From contig NZ_RBKX01000001.1 in the NCBI RefSeq assembly GCF_003634615.1, positions 2,666,001 to 2,730,000 on the forward strand: a stretch of 64,000 bases of DNA, written 5' to 3'. Each line of letters starts with the position of its first letter. The stretch's first letter is position 1. Made by a program: the position numbers and the translations under genes. Source of the stretch: Flavobacterium sp. 102. GTDB taxonomy: Bacteria; Bacteroidota; Bacteroidia; Flavobacteriales; Flavobacteriaceae. A model generated the notes under the pieces. The model was not told where the DNA came from and did not search any database. It was given only the letters and a program-made list of their open reading frames with translations. Below are positions 17,979 through 25,551 of this stretch, one piece after another.

Positions 17979-18075
17979 AGCATGGTTTTTGTGGAATAAT
18001 TTTGAAGTTCGACTTTAAAACGTAATTAATTACAAAAATAGACTTAATTATCTTTTAATAAAATAGCTATTTTAC

Positions 18076-18083
18076 TAACTTTG
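18076..18083 (+). promoter_or_regulatory. -7 box TAACTTTG
   Basis: Exact TAnnTTTG, 20 bases upstream of the ATG at 18104. Confidence 0.55.
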
Positions 18084-18103
18084 CAAAGAATACTTACGCT
18101 ACT

Positions 18104-19573
18104 ATGGACAATATTGTTTCTATTATAAAACTGAAAGGCGATAAAGCCATTGAACAGATTCCTGCAATCAAAGATAAAGCTTTGCGAATTAACCTAAATG
18201 ATAATATTTACGGAACATTTGCAGAGATTGGTGCGGGTCAGGAAACGGTGCGACATTTTTTTAGAGCCGGTGGTTCATCTGGTACTATTGCAAAGGCAAT
18301 GTCTGCTTATGATAAAGATTTTAGTGATGCTATTTACGGAATTGAAGATGATGGTCGTTACGTAACGGAAAGCCGTTTAAAAAAAATGCTTTCTCACGAA
18401 GTGGAACTGATAGAACAACGCTTAAAAAGAGACAAGCATCCGAATAAAATTTTCTTTAGTTATGCCAACACTGTAGCGACTATTGACTTTGCCAAACAGT
18501 TTAAAGGTCATGGTTGGGTTGGAATAAAATACCAAGTTGAACCTGATGAAGATTACAACGAAATAACACTTCACATTCGTTTTAAAGAAACTGATGCCAA
18601 ATTACAGCAAGAAACTTTGGGGATTTTGGGTGTAAACTTAATTTATGGCGCTTATTACAAATACAACGACCTAAAAAAATTATTGCGTTATTTATATGAC
18701 CATTTAGACAAAGACCAATTGGAAATTGACACTATTAATTTCTCTGGTCCACGTTTCGCCAATGTTGACAATCGCTTGATGAGTTTGCAATTGGTTAAAA
18801 ATGGCATGACCGATGCGGTAATGTTTGGTCCGGACGGAAAAAACATCTTGCCGGCATCAATTCTTTACAAGAAAAATATTTTGGCTTTGAGAGGCAGTTT
18901 CCGACCTGTTACCCAAGTAAACATGGACATGTATGAGAAATCATTGAATATGTTCCTTGAAGAAAGTAAAGTTGATAAAGAGAATACGTTGGTTATTTTT
19001 GAGATTACACTCTCTAACTTACGTTCAGAAGGTGAAATTGACGAAAGAGATTTTATGGACAGGGCCGAGTTGCTTTGTTCGTTAGGCCAAACGGTAATGA
19101 TATCCAACTTCCAAGAATACTATAAAGTAGTGGAATATTTCTCTAGTTATACCAAAGCCCGTATGGGATTAGCGATGGGCGTAAACAACTTAGTAGATAT
19201 TTTTGACGAAAAATATTATCGCCATTTAAGTGGTGGAATTTTGGAAGCTTTCGGTAAATTATTCTATCGCGATTTAAAAGTATTCTTGTATCCAATGGAA
19301 GACGAAAACGGAGAAATCGTAAACTCTCAAAACTTGAAAGTACATCCTCGTATGAAAGAGTTGTATAAATTCTTTGCTTACAACGGAAAAGTAGTTGACA
19401 TCACCGATTTCGACAAAGACCATTTAAAAATCTTCTCTCGTGAAGTATTGAAAATGATCAGTAGCGGAACTCCGGGTTGGGAAAATCTTTTACCACAAGG
19501 AATTTCAGATATTATCAAACAGCACCAACTATTCGGTTATGACCCGAATCGAATATTGCAAAAAGTAGAATAA
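18104..19573 (+). CDS. Conserved 489-aa protein of unknown function
   Basis: A soluble 489-aa protein with no signal peptide or membrane segment. Well-ordered sequence suggests an enzyme: NDNIYGTFAEIGAGQETVRHFF near residue 31, AGGSSGTIAKAMSAYDKDFSDAIYG near 55-79, GHGWVGIKYQ near 132, GPRFANVDNRLMSLQLVKNGMTDAVMFGPDG near 208 and LALRGSFRPVT near 255. Homologues have been labelled TonB-dependent receptor or nicotinate-nucleotide adenylyltransferase, but I see no barrel, plug or nucleotidyltransferase HxGH motif. It has its own promoter and terminator. I assign no function. Confidence 0.8.
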   Translation: MDNIVSIIKLKGDKAIEQIPAIKDKALRINLNDNIYGTFAEIGAGQETVRHFFRAGGSSGTIAKAMSAYDKDFSDAIYGIEDDGRYVTESRLKKMLSHEVELIEQRLKRDKHPNKIFFSYANTVATIDFAKQFKGHGWVGIKYQVEPDEDYNEITLHIRFKETDAKLQQETLGILGVNLIYGAYYKYNDLKKLLRYLYDHLDKDQLEIDTINFSGPRFANVDNRLMSLQLVKNGMTDAVMFGPDGKNILPASILYKKNILALRGSFRPVTQVNMDMYEKSLNMFLEESKVDKENTLVIFEITLSNLRSEGEIDERDFMDRAELLCSLGQTVMISNFQEYYKVVEYFSSYTKARMGLAMGVNNLVDIFDEKYYRHLSGGILEAFGKLFYRDLKVFLYPMEDENGEIVNSQNLKVHPRMKELYKFFAYNGKVVDITDFDKDHLKIFSREVLKMISSGTPGWENLLPQGISDIIKQHQLFGYDPNRILQKVE

Positions 19574-19603
19574 TTAATTCCGAATTATCGGAAACACTCA
19601 TAT

Positions 19604-19637
19604 AACTCCGAATTGTGAAAACAGTTCGGAGTTTTTT
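19604..19637 (+). terminator. Rho-independent terminator
   Basis: Stem AACTCCGAATTGT / ACAGTTCGGAGTT (one G-U pair) with GAAA loop, followed by six T, 30 bases after the stop at 19573. Confidence 0.93.
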
Positions 19638-19834
19638 ATTTATACAATCACATTTTTTATATGTGTGAATCATATAATCATTGCAAAAGATTCTACAACC
19701 TATAACTAAATTAAGAAAGTCAACTTTGCATTAGGAAAATCTTAAATCAAGAAGAAATAGTAAATTAAAACCAACTCGTGAGAAAGATTATCCAATAAAT
19801 TTTAAAGCAATTTTTCTAATTAAAAACAAATACG

Positions 19835-20293
19835 ATGGAAACTGAAAAAACAATTGATGCATTAAACAAACTTATCACTATTAACAACGATAGAATAGAA
19901 GGTTATGAAACAGCAACAAAAGAGACAGAAGAACAAGATTTAAAAGCATTGTTTTCACAATTTACTTCCACTAGCCAACAATGCAAACGGGAGTTGATAA
20001 GCGAAGTAATCCGACTTGGAGGCGAGGTCGCTGAAGGCACTATGATTTCAGGAAAATTCTTTCGGGTTTGGATGGATGTAAAAGCAGCACTCACCGGCAA
20101 AGACCGCAAAACAATTCTAAACTCATGTGAATTTGGTGAAGACGCAGCAAAAGGCACTTATGAAAAAGTATTAAAAGATGATTTGGAACATTTGACATCA
20201 GAACAACAAATCATGATCAGATCACAACACTCAATACTAAAAGCAGACCATGACAAAGTTAAATTGATGAGAGACTCGTTGGCAAACGCATAA
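19835..20293 (+). CDS. PA2169-family four-helix-bundle protein
   Basis: A 152-aa all-helical protein of the DUF2383 / PA2169 ferritin-like type. It opens with TIDALNKLITINNDRIEGYETA, has the second helix EEQDLKALFSQFTSTSQQCKRELISEVIRLGGEV, the segment SGKFFRVWMDVKAALTGKDRKTILNSCEFGEDAAKGTYEKVL, and ends QHSILKADHDKVKLMRDSL. These proteins are often stress- or stationary-phase-induced; metal binding is possible but I cannot show it. The 260-base upstream region has no TAnnTTTG box close to the start, so another sigma factor may be used. Confidence 0.83.
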   Translation: METEKTIDALNKLITINNDRIEGYETATKETEEQDLKALFSQFTSTSQQCKRELISEVIRLGGEVAEGTMISGKFFRVWMDVKAALTGKDRKTILNSCEFGEDAAKGTYEKVLKDDLEHLTSEQQIMIRSQHSILKADHDKVKLMRDSLANA

Positions 20294-20333
20294 ATTGAAG
20301 TAGTAAAAGAATACTATTCCAATAGACAATACA

Positions 20334-20374
20334 AAAAATTGATTCCAAGCATTTTATTCTAGGAATCAATTTTT
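20334..20374. terminator. Bidirectional terminator
   Basis: Perfect 13-bp inverted repeat AAAAATTGATTCC / GGAATCAATTTTT around a 15-base loop, between convergent genes ending at 20293 and 20382. Confidence 0.92.
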
Positions 20375-20381
20375 GTATAAA

Positions 20382-20834
20382 TTATTTTAAAATTTGCGCT
20401 GCATGCTCTTTGGTTTTAACTGCTGAAATCACTTCGTCAATGATACCTTCTTCATTGATAACAAAAGTCGTTCTGTGAATGCCGTCGTATTCTCTTCCCA
20501 TAAACTTTTTAGGTCCCCAAACACCGAAGGCTTCAATCACCGATTTATCTTCGTCAGCCAATAAAGGAAAAGGAAATTCATATTTGGTTTTGAACTTGCT
20601 TTGTGCTTTAGCACTATCGGCACTAACGCCAAGCAAAGCATAATTATTGGCTTTAAAGCGTTCAAAATTATCTCTCAAATCACAAGCTTCCGCGGTACAA
20701 CCCGGTGTATCGGCTTTTGGATAAAAGAAAACTACTAATTTTTTGCCTTTGTAATCGGCTAAAGTATGAACGTTTCCATCTTGGTCACTTCCGGAGAAAT
20801 GGGGTGCTTTGTCGCCTTTTTGTAGTGTTGTCAT
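20382..20834 (-). CDS. bcp: Thioredoxin-dependent thiol peroxidase (peroxiredoxin Q)
   Basis: A 150-aa peroxiredoxin of the BCP/PrxQ class that reduces hydrogen and alkyl peroxides using thioredoxin. The peroxidatic Cys is in PKADTPGCTAEACDLRDN near residue 45, with the resolving Cys five residues later (CTAEAC), the typical PrxQ arrangement. Other family marks are KGDKAPHFSGSDQDG at the N-terminus, LLGVSADS near 78 and RTTFVINEEGIIDEV near 123. The length is normal. It is divergent from nth. Confidence 0.95.
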   Translation of the reverse strand: MTTLQKGDKAPHFSGSDQDGNVHTLADYKGKKLVVFFYPKADTPGCTAEACDLRDNFERFKANNYALLGVSADSAKAQSKFKTKYEFPFPLLADEDKSVIEAFGVWGPKKFMGREYDGIHRTTFVINEEGIIDEVISAVKTKEHAAQILK

Positions 20835-20874
20835 TTTTTAAAGTTGCTGGGTTTTATTTAGTATTTTTACGTCT

Positions 20875-20882
20875 CAAATTTA
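20875..20882 (-). promoter_or_regulatory. -7 box TAAATTTG for bcp
   Basis: Exact TAnnTTTG on the minus strand, 40 bases upstream of the bcp ATG. A TATTTTTA sequence at 20862-20869 on the plus strand may serve nth. Confidence 0.45.
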
Positions 20883-20888
20883 GTTAAA

Positions 20889-21548
20889 ATGACCAAAAAA
20901 GAGCGTGCAACATTCGTTATAAATACGTTAAAAGAATACTATCCCGAAATCCCTGTTCCGCTTGATCATAAAGATGCTTACACTTTGTTGATTGCAGTTT
21001 TGCTTTCGGCACAATGCACCGATGTTCGAGTAAACCAAATTACTCCTATTCTATTTGCTAAAGCTGATAATCCTTATGACATGGTCAAACTTTCTGTCGA
21101 AGAAATCAAGGATATTATTCGTCCCTGTGGATTATCTCCCATGAAATCAAAAGGAATTTACGGATTGTCTAAAATCTTAATTGAAGAACACCATGGCGAA
21201 GTACCACAAAGTTTTGAAGCTTTGGAAAGATTACCGGCAGTAGGCCATAAAACCGCCAGTGTAGTGATGTCACAAGCTTTTGGTGTTCCGGCTTTTCCGG
21301 TTGATACTCATATTCATCGTTTGATGTATCGTTGGAATTTGACTAGCGGTAAAAACGTTCAGCAAACAGAAAAAGATGCAAAAGCCATTTTTCCACGAGA
21401 ATTGTGGAACGAATTACACTTGCAAATCATTTGGTATGGTCGCCAATATTCGCCTGCGCGTGGTTGGGATTTAGAAAAAGATATCATTACCAAAACCATT
21501 GGTAGAAAAGACGTTTTGGAAGAATACTATAAAAAAACATCCCGATAG
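20889..21548 (+). CDS. nth: Endonuclease III without the iron-sulfur cluster
   Basis: A 219-aa base-excision-repair glycosylase/AP lyase for oxidised pyrimidines. The helix-hairpin-helix LERLPAVGHKTASVVMSQAF near residues 110-129 includes the catalytic Lys, and the catalytic Asp follows in FPVDTHIHRLMYRWN near 138. The C-terminus, where Escherichia coli Nth has a four-Cys [4Fe-4S] loop, reads GRQYSPARGWDLEKDIITKTIG and has no Cys. The cluster is therefore absent although the catalytic residues remain. Its stop codon sits in the loop of its own terminator. Confidence 0.9.
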   Translation: MTKKERATFVINTLKEYYPEIPVPLDHKDAYTLLIAVLLSAQCTDVRVNQITPILFAKADNPYDMVKLSVEEIKDIIRPCGLSPMKSKGIYGLSKILIEEHHGEVPQSFEALERLPAVGHKTASVVMSQAFGVPAFPVDTHIHRLMYRWNLTSGKNVQQTEKDAKAIFPRELWNELHLQIIWYGRQYSPARGWDLEKDIITKTIGRKDVLEEYYKKTSR

Positions 21549-21567
21549 TTTTACCGGGATGTTTTTT
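21532..21567 (+). terminator. Terminator overlapping the end of nth
   Basis: Stem AAAAAACATCCCG / CGGGATGTTTTTT with a 10-base loop that contains the nth stop codon. The 3' arm touches the stop codon of the convergent 47-aa gene. Confidence 0.9.
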
Positions 21568-21709
21568 AATTAGCAATTGATTCGAAGTTCATGTTGCCCA
21601 CTTTTATAATATTCAATGCACAAGAATATTGAAGTATTAGACGTATGGTTTCTTTTTTAGGTAACATTTTTTTTGGTGCTAATTTTCTTTTAGAGTAAAG
21701 TTTTGCCAT
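21566..21709 (-). CDS. Small basic protein of 47 aa
   Basis: An ATG at 21709 opens a 47-codon frame ending at TAA 21566-21568, 60 bases downstream of the ECF sigma gene on the same strand. The product starts MAKLYSKRKLAPKKMLPKKE, so the first half is very basic, and ends with a more hydrophobic LILQYSCALNIIKVGNMNFESIAN. The frame fills the gap between the sigma gene and the nth terminator almost exactly. Function unknown. A nucleic-acid-binding or sigma-associated role is only a guess. Confidence 0.65.
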   Translation of the reverse strand: MAKLYSKRKLAPKKMLPKKETIRLILQYSCALNIIKVGNMNFESIAN

Positions 21710-21769
21710 ATATAAAATCTATTGGTTTGAGATGTTTATATAAAAACGCAAAAAAATACTTTTTATTGT

Positions 21770-22357
21770 CTAAGAAGGCAAATAAATTTTATTTTTTTCA
21801 ATCACCTTTCTCAGATTTGTGATAGCATAACGCATTCTTCCCAAAGTGGTATTTACGCTAACACCAGTAAAATCAGCTATTTCTTTAAAACTCATATCTA
21901 AAAAATAGCGCATCATAATCACTTCTTTTTGGTCATGAGGTAACTTTTCAATGATGGATTTGATATCAATTTCTACTTGATTTTTAATCAATCGGCGCTC
22001 AATGTTTAGGGAGTCATCAGTGATTCTGGAGAAAATTAATAACTCATCGGTATCGCGATTCAATGGCATTTTTTTATCGTTACGGAATTTGTCGATAATC
22101 AGATTACTGGCTATACGCAAAACCCAAGATAAAAACTTACCTTCTTCGTTATAGTATTTTCTTGATTTGAGTGTATGGATTACTTTGAAGAATGTTTCCT
22201 GAAAAATATCTTCAGTCACATCTCTATCCGAAACTTTGGAATAGATATACCCATAAATTTTTGATTGGTGCCTTTCGATAAGAATTGCCAACGAGTTTTC
22301 ATCGCCTGCAACGTATTTATCAACTAATATAGCATCCGGAAGTTGAGATTTAGCCAT
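21770..22357 (-). CDS. ECF-family RNA polymerase sigma factor
   Basis: A 195-aa sigma-70 family protein of the extracytoplasmic-function class. Region 2 is seen in LIERHQSKIYGYIYSKVSDRDVTEDIFQETFFKVI (residues 26-60) with GKFLSWVLRIASNLIIDKFR near 73-92. Region 4 is QVEIDIKSIIEKLPHDQKEVIMMRYFLDMSFKEIADFTGVSVNTTLGRMRYAITNLRKVI near 127-186. No anti-sigma gene is adjacent. The only likely operon partner is the 47-aa gene downstream. It sits beside PUL1 but is transcribed toward nth, and a link to the PUL is not shown. Confidence 0.93.
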   Translation of the reverse strand: MAKSQLPDAILVDKYVAGDENSLAILIERHQSKIYGYIYSKVSDRDVTEDIFQETFFKVIHTLKSRKYYNEEGKFLSWVLRIASNLIIDKFRNDKKMPLNRDTDELLIFSRITDDSLNIERRLIKNQVEIDIKSIIEKLPHDQKEVIMMRYFLDMSFKEIADFTGVSVNTTLGRMRYAITNLRKVIEKNKIYLPS

Positions 22358-22527
22358 AACATTACCTTTTAGTAAGGGTTAAAAAAAGAATTTTTAATCT
22401 AAAAAGTAATGGTCGTGTATAGGCAAATCGGGTTTAAGAGTTAATTATAAGCCAAATTTAACATAAAATTTATTTAAAAAACAAATAAAATCTGAAAAAA
22501 ACTTAAAAAAACGATGAACTCACCAAA

Positions 22528-23289
22528 TTATTGGTAAACTCTTATATAATCTATTAAATATTCTTGCGGAAAGATACTATTATCAACGTCATGACCTCCA
22601 AAATTACCTCCAACAGCAACATTCACTATGAAAAAAAACGGCTGGTCAAACGGCCAAGTGTTTCCATCTTTTACTTCGGGTGCAAAGGTGTAAACCAATT
22701 GGTTATCAACAAAAAACTCAATCTTGTCTTTTGTCCATTCGATAGCATATACATGAAAACCTTCTTCTATGTTGGGAAAAGCCGTTTTTTTGGAATTAAT
22801 GGTATTGCCGTGACTGTCTTGGGTGTGTAATGATGTGTAAACCATATCCGGTTCTCTACCTACATATTCCAAAATATCAATTTCGCCACATTGCGGCCAA
22901 CCCACTTTACCAATATTGGAACCTAACATCCAGAAAGCAGGCCAAATGCCTTTACCGATTGGGATTTTGGCTCTGGCTTCCATTCTACCATACTGGAATT
23001 CTTTCTTGCCTGCTGTGGTAATTCTCGTTGAAGTATAATGCGTGGCTTCTTTCTCAATCTTAATAACCAAATTGCCCTCCTGAAGCGAATGATTTCTATT
23101 CGTGTAAAGTTGCTTTTCATTGTTTCCCCAACCGCAATTGTTTGGACAACCATTACCTAATTCAAAATTCCAAACGGTTTCATCTAATTGCTTTCCGTTG
23201 AAATTTTCTTCCCAAACTAGTTTTCGGGACTCATTTTGCGCCAAGCAAAAACTAAAAGACAATAAATTTAACAACAATAACTTTTTCAT
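22528..23289 (-). CDS. GH16 endo-beta-glucanase (laminarinase type), secreted
   Basis: A 253-aa single-domain glycoside hydrolase. A signal peptide (MKKLLLLNLLSFSFCLAQ) is followed by a GH16 jelly roll with KLVWEENFNGKQLDETVWNFELG, YTSTRITTAGKKEFQYGRMEARAKIP, WPAFWMLGSNIGKVGWPQCG, the catalytic EIDILEYVG (nucleophile and acid/base Glu) near 138-146, and the C-terminal FFFIVNVAVGGNFGG and YLIDYIRVYQ. The E-D-x-x-E bulge fits laminarinase-like GH16 that cut beta-1,3-glucan internally. It is the last gene of PUL1, 9 bases after the GH3 gene. Lacking a lipobox, it is probably periplasmic or released. Confidence 0.92.
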   Translation of the reverse strand: MKKLLLLNLLSFSFCLAQNESRKLVWEENFNGKQLDETVWNFELGNGCPNNCGWGNNEKQLYTNRNHSLQEGNLVIKIEKEATHYTSTRITTAGKKEFQYGRMEARAKIPIGKGIWPAFWMLGSNIGKVGWPQCGEIDILEYVGREPDMVYTSLHTQDSHGNTINSKKTAFPNIEEGFHVYAIEWTKDKIEFFVDNQLVYTFAPEVKDGNTWPFDQPFFFIVNVAVGGNFGGHDVDNSIFPQEYLIDYIRVYQ

Positions 23290-23298
23290 GTCAACAAA

Positions 23299-25521
23299 TT
23301 ACGGAATTAATTCAAAGGTACTATTTAAACGAATATCAGTGGAAGAAGAACCTATCATTAGATTAAATTCACCCGGTTCTGATTTGAATTCCAAGGCTTG
23401 ATTGTAAAATGATAATTTTTCATTGTCGATGATAAACTTTAAGGTTTTGGTTTCTCCGGCATCCAATTTAATCTTTTGGAAATCTTTTAATTCAATAATT
23501 GGACGAACAACGGATCCAAATTTATCCTGAAGGTACAATTGAACCACTTCTTCTCCGGCAAACTTTCCGGAATTGCTAATAGTCATTGTCACTTCGATTG
23601 TTTCATTGCTGTTGATTTTTTGCTTTGACAACTTTAAGTCAGCGTACTTAAAAGTCGTATAACTTAGTCCGTAACCAAAAGGGAATTTAGGCGAATTTGG
23701 TAAATCTATATAAGCTGATTTGTATACTTTATCTTCATTAATTGATGGTCGTCCTGTGTTGAAATGATTATAGTAAATCGGAATTTGTCCTTCTTCTCTC
23801 GGAAAGGTCATCGGTAATTTAGCCGAAGGATTATAATCGCCAAATAAAACATCTGCGATAGCATTTCCGGCTTCAGAACCTAACCACCAAGTATAGACAA
23901 TGGTTGGCATATTATCGGCTGTCCAATTAAAAATTAAAGGCCTGCCGGCATTCATTAGGATAACGATTGGTTTTCCTGTCTTCTGCAATTCTTTGATTAA
24001 ATCTTCTTGAACTCCGGGTAAATGAATATTGCTTCGGCTTTTGGCTTCACCACTCATATTCCAACGTTCACCAATACTTAAAATTACGACATCGGCTTGA
24101 TTAGCCACATCTATGGCTTCTTGAAAACCGGCTTTGCTGGTATCTTCAACGCCACAACCTTTGGCGTAAAGCAATTTGGCTTTTTTGCCCACTTTATTTT
24201 GCAAACCTTCCCATTGCGAAACGATATAAGTCGAATCTACATCTTTTAAATCCACAGCCCAAAAGCCGTGATTGATACGCTTTGGTTTCACCATCGGACC
24301 AATGAAAGCTATGGTTTTAGTGTCTTTGGAAAGGGGTAAAATGCTTTTTTCGTTTTTAAGTAAAACGATACTTTTGGTTGCCATTTCTCTCGCGGCTTTT
24401 GTATGTTCCGGATTGTTTAAAGCAGCTTCTTGTCGTTCTTTATTACAGTATTTAAAAGGATCGTCGAATAAACCCAATTCGAATTTCTTGCGAAGAATAC
24501 GTTTTACGGCATCATCCACAACACTCATGGGAACTTTATTTTCACTGACTAATTGTGCCAAATGATTGCGGTAAGCATTACTTTCCATATCCATGTCACT
24601 TCCGGCCAAAACAGCTTTTTCAGCAGCTTCTTTGCCATCTTGACAATAGCCGTGTGCAATCATTTCTCCGATAGAACCCCAATCGGACACCACAAATCCT
24701 TGGAAATTCCATTTGCCTTTTAAAATGTCGCGCTGAATATATTTATTTGCAGTGGCCGGAATGCCATTGATATCGTTAAATGAATTCATAAAAGTAGCCA
24801 CACCGGCATCAACTGTCGCTTTAAATGGTGGCAAATAAGTTTCCCACAACATTCTGTCGCTCATGTCTACTGAATTGTAATCTCTTCCACCAGCCGCTGC
24901 GCCATAAGCTGCAAAATGTTTGGCACAAGCCATAACCGAATTTAAATCACCTAATTGATTGCCTTGAAAACCTTTTACACGAGCATAAGCAATTCGAGAA
25001 CCTAAGTAAGTATCTTCACCTGCGCCTTCCATCACTCTTCCCCATCTTGGGTCACGAGAAACATCAACCATTGGCGCAAATGTCCAGTGAATTCCCGAAG
25101 CAGCAGCTTCTGTAGCGGCTATTCTGGCAGAAAGTTCCATGGCTTTTAAATCCCAACTAGCAGCTTCTGCAAGAGGCAAAGGAAATGTTGTTTTGTGTCC
25201 GTGAATGACATCCAAACCAAAAATCAATGGAATTTTCAAACGCGATTGCATGGCTAATTCTTGGTATTGACGCGTGTATTTATGACCAATAACATTCAGC
25301 ATTGAACCAATCTTGCCTTCTTTGATTTCTTGCTGCTTGTTTGGATTAATAGTCAACGGTCCGGTCACAGTATTGTCTCCCGTGTATTGATTCAACTGAC
25401 CAATTTTTTCTTCCAAAGTCATTTTTTTCAACAACTCTTCAACCTTTTGGTCTATGGTTTTTTGTTGGGAATATCCTAGCAGTGAAGTCGCTAAAAAGAA
25501 AGTAGCAATGATATTTTTCAT
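23299..25521 (-). CDS. GH3 beta-glucosidase, BglX type
   Basis: A 740-aa exported exo-glucosidase that releases glucose from beta-gluco-oligosaccharides. After a signal peptide come the GH3 N-terminal barrel (MTLEEKIGQLNQYTG near 35, FGLDVIHGHKTTFPLPLAEAASWD near 98, HWTFAPMVDVSRDPRWGR near 143, the catalytic Asp in GFVVSDWGSIGEM near 283), the C-terminal alpha/beta domain (VILSIGERWNMSGEAKSR, carrying a likely acid/base Glu) and a fibronectin-like end (FPFGYGLSYTTFKY, ending IRLNSTFELIP). The length is normal. It lies 30 bases after the GH5 gene, in the enzyme half of PUL1. Confidence 0.93.
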   Translation of the reverse strand: MKNIIATFFLATSLLGYSQQKTIDQKVEELLKKMTLEEKIGQLNQYTGDNTVTGPLTINPNKQQEIKEGKIGSMLNVIGHKYTRQYQELAMQSRLKIPLIFGLDVIHGHKTTFPLPLAEAASWDLKAMELSARIAATEAAASGIHWTFAPMVDVSRDPRWGRVMEGAGEDTYLGSRIAYARVKGFQGNQLGDLNSVMACAKHFAAYGAAAGGRDYNSVDMSDRMLWETYLPPFKATVDAGVATFMNSFNDINGIPATANKYIQRDILKGKWNFQGFVVSDWGSIGEMIAHGYCQDGKEAAEKAVLAGSDMDMESNAYRNHLAQLVSENKVPMSVVDDAVKRILRKKFELGLFDDPFKYCNKERQEAALNNPEHTKAAREMATKSIVLLKNEKSILPLSKDTKTIAFIGPMVKPKRINHGFWAVDLKDVDSTYIVSQWEGLQNKVGKKAKLLYAKGCGVEDTSKAGFQEAIDVANQADVVILSIGERWNMSGEAKSRSNIHLPGVQEDLIKELQKTGKPIVILMNAGRPLIFNWTADNMPTIVYTWWLGSEAGNAIADVLFGDYNPSAKLPMTFPREEGQIPIYYNHFNTGRPSINEDKVYKSAYIDLPNSPKFPFGYGLSYTTFKYADLKLSKQKINSNETIEVTMTISNSGKFAGEEVVQLYLQDKFGSVVRPIIELKDFQKIKLDAGETKTLKFIIDNEKLSFYNQALEFKSEPGEFNLMIGSSSTDIRLNSTFELIP

Positions 25522-25551
25522 TCTGTTGGTTTGGTTGGGTTTATTAATTAT

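Noticed and set aside
18104..19573. TonB-dependent receptor or NaMN adenylyltransferase identity
   Set aside because: No signal peptide, plug or barrel pattern and no nucleotidyltransferase HxGH motif are visible.
22358..22527. Control of PUL1 by the adjacent ECF sigma factor
   Set aside because: The sigma gene is transcribed away in its own unit and PUL1 has a dedicated regulator; proximity alone does not support a link.
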